Assembly: GCF_900108275.1 (NCBI RefSeq)
Contig: NZ_FNVD01000021.1
Coordinates: forward strand, 1 to 42,264
Direction: 5' to 3'
Length of the DNA stretch: 42,264 bases
From: Jhaorihella thermophila
Lineage (GTDB): Bacteria; Pseudomonadota; Alphaproteobacteria; Rhodobacterales; Rhodobacteraceae
The notes beneath the pieces were generated by a model that saw only the letters and a list, made by a program, of their open reading frames with translations, searched no databases and was not told the origin of the DNA. Below, one piece after another: positions 1 to 12,196 of the stretch (position 1 is its first letter; every line of letters begins with the position of its first letter). Made by a program: the position numbers and the translations under genes.

Positions 1-102
1 TGTCCAACCCGCGATCCCCTCAAGACCCTCGCCTCTCAGGCCCGCCGGCCGTCCCAACCGCGCCTCAGCGCCGCCGGTGAGCGCGTATTTACGGAGAACC
101 GC

Positions 103-124
103 GGGGGTCCGCAACCCCCTTTTT
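103..124 (+). terminator. Rho-independent terminator of a gene left of the window
   Basis: GGGGGT (103-108) pairs with ACCCCC (114-119) around a 5-base loop and is followed at once by five T. This orientation serves a + strand gene that ends before position 103. Confidence 0.6.
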
Positions 125-367
125 GAAAAAAATCGGCCAAACCCCGAATTTTTCGATTGGCGACACGAAATCAATGACTTGGGGAAATTCGATTGCGCAG
201 AACCCACCTCTCTGCGCAGGAAAATTGCGCAGACCTGTTTGCACTGACACCAGATATAGAGCATCGCGGCAGGACGACCCCAAGAGTCCCCCGCGCGGCC
301 CAGAGATTCCAGCAGAATCAAGCCGCCGAAGCGCTCCTGTATCCGCGGCCCCCTCCCCTTCCTCGAC

Positions 368-399
368 AAAAAAGAAACCCCGCGGGACGCCGCGGGGTT
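368..399 (-). terminator. aspS terminator
   Basis: AACCCCGCG (376-384) and CGCGGGGTT (391-399) form a perfect 9-bp stem with a 6-base loop. Read on the minus strand the stem is followed by a U-rich run (UCUUUUUU, positions 375-368). It lies 42 bases past the aspS stop codon. Confidence 0.85.
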
Positions 400-441
400 C
401 GATGATCGGGTGTTGCGTATTCCGGTGCGGGGCCTGGGGCC

Positions 442-2217
442 TCAGTCCTGCGGGATCACTCGCAGCCCCAGCTCCATGAGCTGTTCGGGACTCGGCTCGC
501 TGGGCGCCGACATCATGAGATCCTCGGCGCGCTGGTTCATCGGGAACATGATGACCTCGCGGATGTTCGAGGTTCCCGCCAGCAGCATCACGATCCGGTC
601 GATCCCGGCCGCGCAGCCCCCGTGCGGCGGAGCGCCATACTGGAATGCGTTGACCATACCGCCAAAGCGGCGGCGCACCTCGGCCTCGTCATAACCGGCA
701 AGACCAAAGGCCTTGAACATGATGTCCAGCCGGTGGTTCCGGATCGCGCCCGAAAGGATCTCGTAACCGTTGCAGGCCAGGTCATACTGCCAGCCCAGCA
801 CCTCGAGCGGGTCGCCGTCGAGCGCCTCGAGCCCGCCCTGGGGCATCGAGAACGGGTTGTGGCTGAAATCGATCTCGCCGGTTTCGTCGTCCTTTTCATA
901 CATCGGGAAATCGACGACCCAGCAAAAGGCGAAACGGTCCTTCTCGGTCAGGCCAAGCTCTTCGCCGATCACGTTGCGGGCGCGCCCCGCGAAGGCCTCG
1001 AAGCTCTTGGGCTTGCCCCCAAGAAAGAACGCGGCATCGCCCTTGCCCAGGCCCAGTTGCCGGCGGATCGCCTCGGTGCGTTCGGGCCCGATGTTCTTGG
1101 CCAGCGGACCGGCGGCCTCGACCCCGTTTTCGCCCTCGCGCCAGAAGATATAGCCCATCCCCGGCAGGCCTTCCTTCTGCGCATAGGCGTTCATGCGGTC
1201 GCAGAACTTGCGGCTGCCGCCGCCCTGCGCCGGAATCGCGCGGATCTCGGTGCCTTCCTGCTCCAGCAGCTTGGCGAAGATGGCAAAGCCCGAGCCGCGG
1301 AAATGCTCGCTCACGTCCTGCATCTTGATCGGGTTGCGCAGGTCGGGCTTGTCGGTGCCGTACCAAAGTGCGGCGTCCTTGTAGGAAATCTGCGGCCAGT
1401 GTTTGTCCACCTTGGCGCCGTTGCCGAACTCTTCAAAGATGCCGTCTATCACCGGCTGGACCGTGTCGAACACGTCCTGCTGGGTGACAAAGCTCATCTC
1501 CATGTCGAGCTGATAGAAATCGGTGGGGCTGCGGTCGGCGCGCGGGTCTTCGTCGCGGAAACAGGGCGCGATCTGGAAGTACTTGTCAAAGCCGCTGACC
1601 ATGATCAGCTGCTTGAACTGCTGCGGCGCCTGCGGCAGCGCGTAGAACTTGCCCGGATGCAGGCGGCTCGGCACCAGGAAGTCGCGCGCGCCCTCGGGGC
1701 TGGAGGCGGTGATGATCGGCGTCTGGTATTCGCGGAAGCCGATCTCCCACATCCGGCGGCGCATGCTGGCCACCACGTCCGAGCGCAGCTTCATGTTCTC
1801 CTGCATTGCTTCACGGCGCAGGTCGAGATAGCGATAGCGCAGGCGCGTCTCTTCGGGATATTCCTGATCGCCGAACACCTGCAGCGGCAGCTCCGTGGCG
1901 CGGCCCAGCACCTCCATGTCGCGGACGAAAACCTCGATCTCGCCGGTCGGGATCTTGGGGTTGATGAGTTCGGGATCGCGCGCCTTCACGGTGCCGTCGA
2001 TGCGGATGCACCATTCGGCGCGCACCTTTTCTACCTCGGAAAAGACCGGGCTGTCGGGGTCGCACAGCACCTGCGTGATGCCGTAATGATCGCGCAGGTC
2101 GATGAACAGGATACCGCCGTGGTCGCGGACCCGGTGGACCCAGCCGGACAGGCGGACGGTCTGGCCGACATCGGCGCTGGTCAGTTCGGCGCAGGTATGG
2201 GTGCGATAGGCGTGCAT
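442..2217 (-). CDS. aspS: Aspartyl-tRNA synthetase
   Basis: Charges tRNA-Asp with aspartate in the cytoplasm. The 591-aa product has the usual bacterial length. It begins with an OB-fold anticodon-binding domain (about residues 1-110), followed by the class II catalytic core. Class II motif 2 is seen as [12 protein letters not shown] near residue 220, and motif 3 as [11 protein letters not shown] near the C-terminus; the bacterial GAD insertion lies between them. I chose the ATG at 2217 (product starts MHAYRTHTC) because this is the family's usual N-terminus and a GAGGG Shine-Dalgarno lies about 9 bases upstream; an ATG two codons earlier (2223) is possible. The gene is monocistronic, with its own terminator. 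It is divergent from the cyclopropane synthase gene. The call is secure. Confidence 0.97.
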   Translation of the reverse strand: MHAYRTHTCAELTSADVGQTVRLSGWVHRVRDHGGILFIDLRDHYGITQVLCDPDSPVFSEVEKVRAEWCIRIDGTVKARDPELINPKIPTGEIEVFVRDMEVLGRATELPLQVFGDQEYPEETRLRYRYLDLRREAMQENMKLRSDVVASMRRRMWEIGFREYQTPIITASSPEGARDFLVPSRLHPGKFYALPQAPQQFKQLIMVSGFDKYFQIAPCFRDEDPRADRSPTDFYQLDMEMSFVTQQDVFDTVQPVIDGIFEEFGNGAKVDKHWPQISYKDAALWYGTDKPDLRNPIKMQDVSEHFRGSGFAIFAKLLEQEGTEIRAIPAQGGGSRKFCDRMNAYAQKEGLPGMGYIFWREGENGVEAAGPLAKNIGPERTEAIRRQLGLGKGDAAFFLGGKPKSFEAFAGRARNVIGEELGLTEKDRFAFCWVVDFPMYEKDDETGEIDFSHNPFSMPQGGLEALDGDPLEVLGWQYDLACNGYEILSGAIRNHRLDIMFKAFGLAGYDEAEVRRRFGGMVNAFQYGAPPHGGCAAGIDRIVMLLAGTSNIREVIMFPMNQRAEDLMMSAPSEPSPEQLMELGLRVIPQD

Positions 2218-2397
2218 GGACATGATCCCTCGGGCGTTGAAACGTCGGGCCGATACAGCCCGACCGGCGCCCGAAGTCAAGGGCCGCACCCCGAAGCAGC
2301 CCGAAATCGCAACTCACTTTGTGAATTCGCGGCCCTGGTGTAACGTGTTTGCCGAACAATTGGGGGAATGTCTGCAAGATTGCACGTGGAGGAACCG

Positions 2398-3630
2398 ATG
2401 TGGGAGACGGTTTTTCACCGAATGATATCGCAGCTGATCCACACGGGGCAGCTCGTGGTGACATATCCGGACGGACGGGAAACAGTCTACGGTCCGGATG
2501 ACGCGCCGGCCGCGCGCGTGCGCATCACCGACCGCGCCACCATCCGCGCCCTTTGCCTGAATCCCGAACTGGCGCTTGGCGAGGGGTACATGGATGGCAC
2601 CATCCTGCCCGAGAACGACGACCTCGAAGGGCTGCTGAGGGTTCTGATGCGCAACCGGCAGGAAAGCCGGATGCCGGCCTGGGTTCGCTGGGCCACCCGT
2701 TTGCGCTATTTCGCCCAGACCTGGATATTGCGGAACACCGAATCCAGCGCACAAAGGAACGTCGCCCATCACTATGATATCTCGGATGACCTCTACCGCA
2801 TGTTCCTGGACGAGGACATGCAGTATTCCTGCGCCTATTTCGCCCATCCCGACATGACGCTGGAAGAGGCGCAAGCCGCAAAGAAAGCCCATATCGCCGC
2901 CAAGCTGAGGATCGAGCCGGGCATGCGGGTGCTGGACATCGGCTGCGGCTGGGGCGGAATGGCGATGACCCTGGCGCGTGACTGCGGCGCCCGGGTCACC
3001 GGCGTGACCCTGTCGGAAAACCAGCTCGCCACCGCGCGCAGACGCGCCGATGCCGCCGGGCTGTCGGACCGTATCGATTTCCGCCTGCAGGACTACCGCA
3101 CCGTCGAAGGGCCTTTCGATCGCATCGTTTCGGTGGGCATGCTCGAACATGTCGGCGTGCCGCATTACGGCGAATATTTCGGCAAGGTGGCGGACCTGCT
3201 GGAACCGGACGGCATTGCCCTGATCCATACGATCGGCGCCTGCTCGCCTCCGTTCGCCCAAAGCCGCTGGATCACCAAGTACATCTTTCCCGGCGGCTAT
3301 ATACCGTCGATGTCCGAACTGGCCGGCCCAATCGAACGCGCCGGCCTTTGGAACTACGACGTCGAGGTTCTGCGCCTGCACTACGCGATGACCCTGCGCC
3401 ACTGGCTGGCACGGTTCGATGCGCATCTCGACGAAGTGCGCAGAAAGTATGACGAACGGTTCGTCCGCATGTGGCGCTACTACCTTATCGCCTGCTACAT
3501 GACCTTCGAAGAGGACAAGCAGGCGGTGTTCCAGTTCCAATTGGGAAAACGCATTGATGCCCTGCCGATCACGCGGGACTATCTATATGCGGGCGAAGAT
3601 CGAATCGACGACCGCAAGGCTGCCGAATAA
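2398..3630 (+). CDS. cfa: Cyclopropane-fatty-acyl-phospholipid synthase
   Basis: SAM-dependent enzyme that adds a methylene bridge across double bonds of unsaturated acyl chains in membrane phospholipids. The 410-aa product carries MQYSCAYF (Cys145), the SAM-binding loop DIGCGWGG (180-187), MLEHVG (Glu249), HTIG (His276) and a Tyr in HYAMTLRHW. These match residues that bind the active-site bicarbonate in E. coli Cfa. The start is set by the ribosome site GGAGG placed 5 bases before the ATG at 2398. The in-frame ATG at 2368 has a G-run almost touching it and is less likely. The gene stands alone, divergent from aspS. Cfa-family paralogues with other lipid substrates exist, so the exact product is an inference. 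Confidence 0.92.
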   Translation: MWETVFHRMISQLIHTGQLVVTYPDGRETVYGPDDAPAARVRITDRATIRALCLNPELALGEGYMDGTILPENDDLEGLLRVLMRNRQESRMPAWVRWATRLRYFAQTWILRNTESSAQRNVAHHYDISDDLYRMFLDEDMQYSCAYFAHPDMTLEEAQAAKKAHIAAKLRIEPGMRVLDIGCGWGGMAMTLARDCGARVTGVTLSENQLATARRRADAAGLSDRIDFRLQDYRTVEGPFDRIVSVGMLEHVGVPHYGEYFGKVADLLEPDGIALIHTIGACSPPFAQSRWITKYIFPGGYIPSMSELAGPIERAGLWNYDVEVLRLHYAMTLRHWLARFDAHLDEVRRKYDERFVRMWRYYLIACYMTFEEDKQAVFQFQLGKRIDALPITRDYLYAGEDRIDDRKAAE

Positions 3631-3680
3631 GACCCTTCAATCGGCTGCGGCACCAAAGGGCCGCCACGCTCTTATGTATG

Positions 3681-3804
3681 CCCTGCTCCCGAGGCCGGGA
3701 GCAGGGCCATGCCTCCGGCGGGGGTATTTGGAACCAGAAAGAAGCAAAGGCGTTTTCGCTTCTTTCTGGTAAAAAATACCCCGGGGTCCGGGGCAGAGCC
3801 CCGG
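3681..3804. repeat. Intergenic palindromic element, copy A (composite)
   Basis: Three nested or adjacent structures fill most of the cfa-carB gap. (1) A perfect 11-bp hairpin with a 4-base loop at 3681-3706. (2) A 62-base inverted repeat at 3721-3782: GGGGTATTT pairs with AAATACCCC and ACCAGAAAGAAGC pairs with GCTTCTTTCTGGT, separated by short unpaired segments. (3) CCGGGGC-AGA-GCCCCGG at 3788-3804. The core GGGTATTTGGAACCAGAAAGAAG recurs almost exactly, inverted, at 28200-28223. A related core occurs at three more gaps. No T-run follows, so this is not a classical terminator. Confidence 0.75.
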
Positions 3805-3928
3805 TTCCGCCCGCTAAAGTCGCACCGCCCTTCTTGGGGGCTTGCACCTTTTCCGCCCATCCCTATAACGCAGGACAATTTGGGCGCACGGGCGCTGCTG
3901 GCGACTCGAAAATCTGAAGGAACGGGCC

Positions 3929-7261
<3,333 letters not shown>

Positions 7262-7380
7262 AGGCCAGGCGGGGCGCGCCGGACCTTTCCGGCTCTTGGC
7301 CAGTCCGGACCGGGCCAAGCCTCCGCATGCGTTGGAATTGAGGCCGGGTTGCGGGGCGTCGCGGCGCTCCGGCGCTACGC

Positions 7381-8121
7381 TCAGCCCGCCATGCCGACCA
7401 GGGTCTTGTCGGTCGTCTGCATGCGCTCGCGCACCAGACCGGCCATCTGCGCGGCGAAGGGCGTCACCGGCATGCCGCTCGCGCGAGCCTCGATCACATG
7501 CGCCGCCGCGCGTTCGAGCGCGCTGTCCCCGGCGCTGCGCGCGACGCCGCCCAGAAAGCGGGCCACATAGTCCAGAGCGGCGTCCTCCGAATCGTCGCGC
7601 AGTATCTCTTCGGCATGGGCCATGTCATCGCGATAGGCGACCGGATCGGGCGTGACCGTGACATCGCCCGCATGGCGCAGGACAAGGGGTCTTGATGCGT
7701 CCGATTCGCTGCCCGACAGGACGGCCTCCTGGAACTGCGCCAGCGAATGGATCGGTTTGGCCAGGAACCTGTCCGCCCCCGCATCCAGCGCCGCCTGCGC
7801 GACCGTGTCCTCGCCCGATACGGCGATGATGACCGGGATCCGTGGAACCGCCGCGTTCAATTCGGCGATCAGGCCCAGACCGGACCCGTCCGGCAGGCCC
7901 AGATCGACAATGATGGCCGAGGGTCGATAGACCTGAAGGTGGCGGCGCGCCGAGGCCAGGCAATCCGCCCGCCGGATCCGCGCCCCGCTGCGCAGGCACA
8001 GCAGCCGCACCGCGTCCGAGGCATAAAGGCTGTCCTCGACCACCAGGATCGTCCACCCCATCAGCGGCCGCGACGGCGTCGGCATGTGGTGCGGCAACGA
8101 GAAAATGTCCGAATCGTCCAT
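7381..8121 (-). CDS. Response regulator with unassigned C-terminal region
   Basis: The 246-aa protein has a receiver domain at about residues 24-140, with an acidic pair (Glu29, Asp30), phospho-acceptor Asp73 in IIVDLGLPDGSG, and Lys122 in FLAKPIHS. It should be phosphorylated by a histidine kinase. Residues 150-246 are predicted helical and alanine-rich; I see no helix-turn-helix, GGDEF or other output domain. No kinase gene lies nearby, so it is an orphan regulator. The start has a strong GGAGGG ribosome site about 6 bases upstream. It is convergent with carB and downstream of the acetyltransferase gene, with 57 bases between. Its target cannot be told from the sequence. Confidence 0.85.
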   Translation of the reverse strand: MDDSDIFSLPHHMPTPSRPLMGWTILVVEDSLYASDAVRLLCLRSGARIRRADCLASARRHLQVYRPSAIIVDLGLPDGSGLGLIAELNAAVPRIPVIIAVSGEDTVAQAALDAGADRFLAKPIHSLAQFQEAVLSGSESDASRPLVLRHAGDVTVTPDPVAYRDDMAHAEEILRDDSEDAALDYVARFLGGVARSAGDSALERAAAHVIEARASGMPVTPFAAQMAGLVRERMQTTDKTLVGMAG

Positions 8122-8178
8122 TGGAGCCCTCCTTTCAGTCCTTGTCCGAAAGGCTAGGGGCGCAAGGATAACAGCTGG

Positions 8179-8763
8179 TTAACCCGCGTCCGTCCGCCCG
8201 CGCCGATCCGACCGCAGACAGGCATAGAGAACATGCGTCCGCCAGCGCCCGTTGATCTGCAGATAGGATTGCGCAACGCCTTCATACTTGAACCCGCAGC
8301 GCTCCAGCAGCCCGCGCGAAGCGGTGTTTTCCGGCAGGCAAGCGGCCTCGATTCGGCTCAGGTCCAGCCGGGTGAAGGCATAGTGAACGACCGCGCAGAC
8401 CGCCTCGCTCATGTATCCTTGGCGGGCATATCGCTGGCCCGTCCAGTATCCCAGGGTGCCGGCCTGCGCCGGGCCACGGCGAATATTGTCCAGCGTGATC
8501 GCCCCCAGCAGCGTCTGATCCTCGCGCCGGATCAGGAACAGCGGCACGGCCGAGCCGTTGGCCACGGACCTCTGAGCCCAGTAGACCCGGTTGGTGAACG
8601 CCTTGCGGGTCAGGTGGTCGTCGGCCCAGGCGGGTTCCCACGGGGCCAGAAAGTCGCGCCCCTCCTCGCGCAGCCGCGCCCAGGCGCGAAAGTCCGAATG
8701 CACCGGAGGGCGCAGGGTAAGACGTTCCGTCTCGATCTTTAGCTTGCGTTTGCCGAGCAGCAT
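8179..8763 (-). CDS. GNAT acetyltransferase, RimJ/RimL-like
   Basis: The 194-aa protein fits the GNAT N-acetyltransferase fold of the RimJ/RimL group, which acetylates N-termini of ribosomal proteins or other substrates with acetyl-CoA. Visible signs are the N-terminal ETERLTLRP, the YWTGQRYARQGYMSEAV segment that forms the acetyl-CoA pyrophosphate loop, and ENTASRGLLERCGFKYEG near the C-terminus. It starts 10 bases after the stop of the M16 peptidase gene, without a strong ribosome site, so its translation is probably coupled. The substrate is unknown. Family is sure; the rimJ name is only by resemblance. Confidence 0.85.
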   Translation of the reverse strand: MLLGKRKLKIETERLTLRPPVHSDFRAWARLREEGRDFLAPWEPAWADDHLTRKAFTNRVYWAQRSVANGSAVPLFLIRREDQTLLGAITLDNIRRGPAQAGTLGYWTGQRYARQGYMSEAVCAVVHYAFTRLDLSRIEAACLPENTASRGLLERCGFKYEGVAQSYLQINGRWRTHVLYACLRSDRRGRTDAG

Positions 8764-8773
8764 CAGGCGGACA

Positions 8774-10036
8774 TCAGGCGGCGCGCCTCTCCTGCAGTTC
8801 CGACAGGCCCGGCGCGCGTTCCACCGGGCCGTAGAGCGCCAGCGCCGCCGGCGCCTTCGCTGCCATGTGCTCGGCGAACGTCTTCACATCCGCCAGCGTC
8901 ACGGCGTCGATCCGCGCCACGGTTTCCTCGAGCGGCGGCACCCGGTCCCATATCTGCACCAGCCGGGCCAGACGCTCGGCACGATTCGAGGGGCTTTCCA
9001 GCCCCATCAGCATCCCCGCCTTCATCTGGGCGCGGGCGCGTTCGACCTCTTCCGGCGTCATGTCCTCGGCGGCGCGCTTCATCTCGTCGATGGTGATGCG
9101 GGCCAGTTCGGCGATCTGCTCGCCGCTGGTGCCGGCATAGATCGTGGTGCTGCCGGTGTCGGCATAGGCGCCGGCCTGCGCAAAGATCGTGTAGCAGAGG
9201 CCGCGCCGCTCGCGCACCTCCTGGAACAGCCGGCTCGACATGCCTCCGCCCAGCGCGCTGGCATAGATCTGCGCCGTGTAGATCGCGTCATCCCGGTAGC
9301 CGGGGCTTTCCAGCGCCAGCGCAAAATGCGCCTGTTCCAGATCCTTGGGCCTGCGGGTTTCCCCGCCTGTAAACCGCGCGGGATCGGCCTCGGCCCGCGC
9401 AAGCGGGTCCAGGTGGCCGAAATAGCGCTCGGCCAGGTTCACAAGCTGGTCGTGGTCCACCGCGCCGGCCGCCGACAGAATCATCTGGCCCGGCCCATAA
9501 TGTTCCCCCACGAAGCGGGCGAGATCCTCGCGCGAAAAGGCGCTGACGCGTTCCGCCGGCCCCAGGATCGTGCGGCCAAGCGGCTGATCGCGATAGCTTT
9601 CCTGCTGGAGCCAGTCAAAGATCACGTCGTCTGGCGTGTCGTTGGCCTGCCCGATCTCCTGCAGGATCACGCCGCGTTCCACCTCGATCTCGGCCGGGTC
9701 GAAAAGCGGGTTCATCAGGATGTCGGCCAGCACGTCCAGCGCCAAGGCGACGTCATCCTTGAGCACGCGGGCGTAATAGGCCGTGACCTCGCGAGAGGTA
9801 TAGGCGTTGATGTAACCGCCCACGTCCTCGATCGTCTCGGCGATCTCAAGGGCCGTCCGGTTGGCCGTGCCCTTGAACGCCATGTGTTCGAGGAAATGCG
9901 CGATCCCGTTCTGCTCCAGCCGTTCGTGCCGGCCGCCGGCGGTTACCCAGATTCCGATGGCCGCCGATTGCAGGCCGGGCATGTGTTCGCTGACGATACG
10001 GAATCCGTTGTCCAGTCGGTGCAGTTGAACGCTCAC
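8774..10036 (-). CDS. M16 family zinc peptidase (processing-peptidase type)
   Basis: A 420-aa peptidase of the insulinase/mitochondrial processing peptidase family. The inverted zinc motif HxxEH is at residues 47-51 (HFLEH), and the third zinc ligand is Glu127 in LQEIGQ, 75 residues further on, the family spacing. It therefore looks catalytically competent rather than a non-catalytic partner. The start is GTG at 10036, which overlaps the thrC stop codon by the sequence GTGA, so the two genes are translationally coupled. The order thrC then M16 peptidase is typical of alphaproteobacteria. Substrates are not known from sequence. Confidence 0.93.
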   Translation of the reverse strand: MSVQLHRLDNGFRIVSEHMPGLQSAAIGIWVTAGGRHERLEQNGIAHFLEHMAFKGTANRTALEIAETIEDVGGYINAYTSREVTAYYARVLKDDVALALDVLADILMNPLFDPAEIEVERGVILQEIGQANDTPDDVIFDWLQQESYRDQPLGRTILGPAERVSAFSREDLARFVGEHYGPGQMILSAAGAVDHDQLVNLAERYFGHLDPLARAEADPARFTGGETRRPKDLEQAHFALALESPGYRDDAIYTAQIYASALGGGMSSRLFQEVRERRGLCYTIFAQAGAYADTGSTTIYAGTSGEQIAELARITIDEMKRAAEDMTPEEVERARAQMKAGMLMGLESPSNRAERLARLVQIWDRVPPLEETVARIDAVTLADVKTFAEHMAAKAPAALALYGPVERAPGLSELQERRAA

Positions 10037-11421
10037 CTGGCGATATGCCCCCTGATGTGATCCTCGATGGCCGCCAGATCGTTGGCGATCCGGGTCAGCC
10101 GTTCCGGCCTGTCATACAGGTCTGACATACGCGGGGGAAGGGGCGGATGAACGCCGCTGGCCCGTTCCACGGCCTCCGGAAATTTCGCCGGATGCGCCGT
10201 GGACAGCGTGATCATCGGCACCGCCGGATCGCGGGTCTCGTTGGCCACCTTGATGCCCACGGCCGTGTGCGGGCAGACCAGCTCCGCACTGTCGCGCAGC
10301 GTCGCCGCGATCGTGGCAAGCGTTTCCTCCTCGGACGCGGCCCCCGAATCGAAATCCTCGCGCAGCGCCTCCAGCGCACCCTGGCTGACGTTGAAGCCGC
10401 CGGATTTCAGCTCTTCCATCAACTGCGTCACCGCCGCGCCGTCCTGCCCGTAGGCATAGAACAGGGCGCGCTCGAAATTGCTGCTGACCTGGATGTCCAT
10501 GGACGGGCTGATCGAGGGTTGGGTTTCGCCCTTGAAATAGCCCTGTCCCGAGAGGCAGCGATGCAGGATGTCGTTCTGGTTGGTCGCCACCACGAGCCGG
10601 TCCACCGGCAGCCCCATCCGCTTGGCGATGAAACCCGCGAAGATGTCGCCGAAATTGCCCGTGGGCACGGTGAAACTCACCTGCCGGTGCGGCGCGCCGA
10701 GGCTCACGGCGGAAGAGAAGTAATAGACCACCTGCGCCAGCACCCGCGCCCAGTTGATGCTGTTGACGCCGGCCAGGCGCACCTCGTCGCGGAAGGCGAA
10801 GTCGTTGAACATGTCCTTGACCCGCGCCTGGCAGTCGTCGAAATCGCCATCCACCGCCAGCGCGTGCACGTTCGCGTCCTCCGGCGTGGTCATCTGCCGG
10901 CGCTGCACCTCGCTGACCCGGCCATGCGGAAACAGGATGAATACGTCCACCGCGTCCAGCCCTCGGAACGCCTCGATCGCGGCGGATCCGGTGTCGCCGC
11001 TGGTGGCGCCGACGATGGTCACCCGCTCGCCCCGCCGTTCCAGCGCGGCCTCGAACAACTGGCCGATCAGCTGCATGGCAAAATCCTTGAAGGCGAGCGT
11101 CGGCCCGTGGAACAGCTCCAGCAGGAAATGGTTGGGGGCCAGCTGTTTCAGCGGCGCGCGGGCGATGTGGCCGAATTTCGCATAGGCGCGCGCGATGATC
11201 TCGCGGAATTCATCGTCCGAAAACGCGTCTCCGACAAAGGGCCGCATCACCCGGAACGCGGTTTCCTCATAGTCGAGGCCAGATAGCGCGGCGATGTCTT
11301 CGGCACTCATCCGCGGAATCGTTGCGGGGACGTACAGGCCGCCGTCGCGGGCCAGCCCGGTCAGCATCGCCTCTTCAAAACTCAGTTCCGGCGCGTTGCC
11401 ACGGGTCGAGATGTATTTCAT
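10033..11421 (-). CDS. thrC: Threonine synthase
   Basis: PLP enzyme that turns O-phosphohomoserine into threonine, the last step of threonine synthesis. The 462-aa product begins MKYISTRGNAPELSFEEA, typical of the long threonine synthases. The PLP-binding Lys112 lies in PTLAFKDFAMQLIG. An SGDTGSAA phosphate-binding segment follows near residue 150. The start at 11421 is chosen by this conserved N-terminus and an AGAGGA just upstream; a longer frame reaches 11505 but would run into surf1. It begins 5 bases after the surf1 stop and overlaps the peptidase gene by 4 bases, so it sits inside the oxidase operon. Confidence 0.96.
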   Translation of the reverse strand: MKYISTRGNAPELSFEEAMLTGLARDGGLYVPATIPRMSAEDIAALSGLDYEETAFRVMRPFVGDAFSDDEFREIIARAYAKFGHIARAPLKQLAPNHFLLELFHGPTLAFKDFAMQLIGQLFEAALERRGERVTIVGATSGDTGSAAIEAFRGLDAVDVFILFPHGRVSEVQRRQMTTPEDANVHALAVDGDFDDCQARVKDMFNDFAFRDEVRLAGVNSINWARVLAQVVYYFSSAVSLGAPHRQVSFTVPTGNFGDIFAGFIAKRMGLPVDRLVVATNQNDILHRCLSGQGYFKGETQPSISPSMDIQVSSNFERALFYAYGQDGAAVTQLMEELKSGGFNVSQGALEALREDFDSGAASEEETLATIAATLRDSAELVCPHTAVGIKVANETRDPAVPMITLSTAHPAKFPEAVERASGVHPPLPPRMSDLYDRPERLTRIANDLAAIEDHIRGHIAR

Positions 11422-11426
11422 GTCCT

Positions 11427-12098
11427 CTAGCTCTGCTTGCGGGCGCGGCTGCGCCACAGGAAATAGCCGGTCATGGCGGCCCAGACCAGCGCGAGGCCAT
11501 ACCATGTCACCGCATATTGCAGGTGATCGTTCGGAATGCCCGCGGTGTCCACCGGCAACGGCGTCACGCGGGGGTCGTTTTTCGACCTTGCGATGACGAG
11601 AACCGGCTCGGTGCCCAGTTCGGCGGCCAGCGCGGGCACGTCGCGCGCGAACCAGATATTCGCCTCGCGGTCCGGTTCGGGGGTAAAGCCGTCGATCTCG
11701 TCGGGCCAGTGCAGGTTGCCGATGACGGTCATCGGCCCCAGCGCGCGTGGCGTGTTCTTGTCCATGGCGGGCACATAGCCGCGGTCGATCAGGATGCGGC
11801 GGCCGTCCTGCATGACGAAGGGGGCGATGATGCGATAACCCGCGCCGGAATCGCGTGTGGAGACCAGAACGCGGACCTCGCCCGGCTCCATGCGCCCGGT
11901 CACGGTCACGGCCAGGAACTTGTCGCGTTCAGGGTCCGGGTCGGTCGGAAGGGGCACTGGATCGGCGGCGATGCGCGCCTCGATCTCGGCCAGGATGCCT
12001 TCCTTCCAGTGCAACCGGCGCACCTGCCAGTTGCCCAGCGACACCAGCACCGCAAGCCCGGTGACACCGAAGACCAACAGAAACAGGATTGGACGCAT
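11427..12098 (-). CDS. surf1: SURF1 family cytochrome oxidase assembly protein
   Basis: Inner-membrane protein that helps heme a insertion into subunit I of aa3-type oxidase. The 223-aa product has an N-terminal membrane helix (about residues 2-21), the conserved GNWQVRRLHWK right after it, a periplasmic domain, and a C-terminal helix near AVTWYGLALVWAAMTGYFLW. This two-helix layout is the family pattern. The ATG at 12098 has GGAAGG 6 bases upstream; a longer frame upstream would run through the ctaE terminator. It follows ctaE after that terminator, so expression may need partial read-through or a promoter near 12100-12196. Confidence 0.93.
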   Translation of the reverse strand: MRPILFLLVFGVTGLAVLVSLGNWQVRRLHWKEGILAEIEARIAADPVPLPTDPDPERDKFLAVTVTGRMEPGEVRVLVSTRDSGAGYRIIAPFVMQDGRRILIDRGYVPAMDKNTPRALGPMTVIGNLHWPDEIDGFTPEPDREANIWFARDVPALAAELGTEPVLVIARSKNDPRVTPLPVDTAGIPNDHLQYAVTWYGLALVWAAMTGYFLWRSRARKQS

Positions 12099-12115
12099 GA
12101 CCGGCCTTCCGGTGG

Positions 12116-12148
12116 AAGAAAAGGCGCGCGGGAAGCCACCCGCGCGCC
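12116..12148 (-). terminator. Terminator or attenuator after ctaE
   Basis: GGCGCGCGGG (12123-12132) and CCCGCGCGCC (12139-12148) form a perfect 10-bp stem with a 6-base loop. On the minus strand it is followed by UUUUCUU (12122-12116). It stands between ctaE and surf1 and could lower expression of surf1, thrC and later genes relative to the oxidase subunits. Confidence 0.8.
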
Positions 12149-12196
12149 TGTTGATGTCGCCGATCGGTTGCCGGAATGCAACCGTGGCGGCGCGGC

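Larger units (their letters stand above)
1..441. other. Gap before aspS, flanked by converging terminators
   Basis: No convincing complete gene is visible. One + strand frame is open from the left edge to a TGA at 78-80 and could be the proline-rich end of a gene outside the window, because a terminator-like hairpin follows 23 bases later; this is weak. Between that hairpin and the aspS terminator the DNA is more AT-rich than its surroundings. It carries three TGCGCAG motifs at 194-200, 213-219 and 226-232. Their function is unknown. Confidence 0.4.

Noticed and set aside
622-2343. Open frame of 573 codons opposite aspS
   Set aside because: It lies wholly antisense to a secure gene; its composition (Ala, His, Arg, Asp, Gly) is that of a GC-rich shadow frame with no family motif.
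3621-3928. Terminator after cfa
   Set aside because: The hairpins are strong but none is followed by a T-run on either strand; reported as a repeat element instead.
7262-7380. Terminator between carB and the response regulator
   Set aside because: A short CCGGA/TCCGG dyad exists but the stem is weak and no T-run follows.
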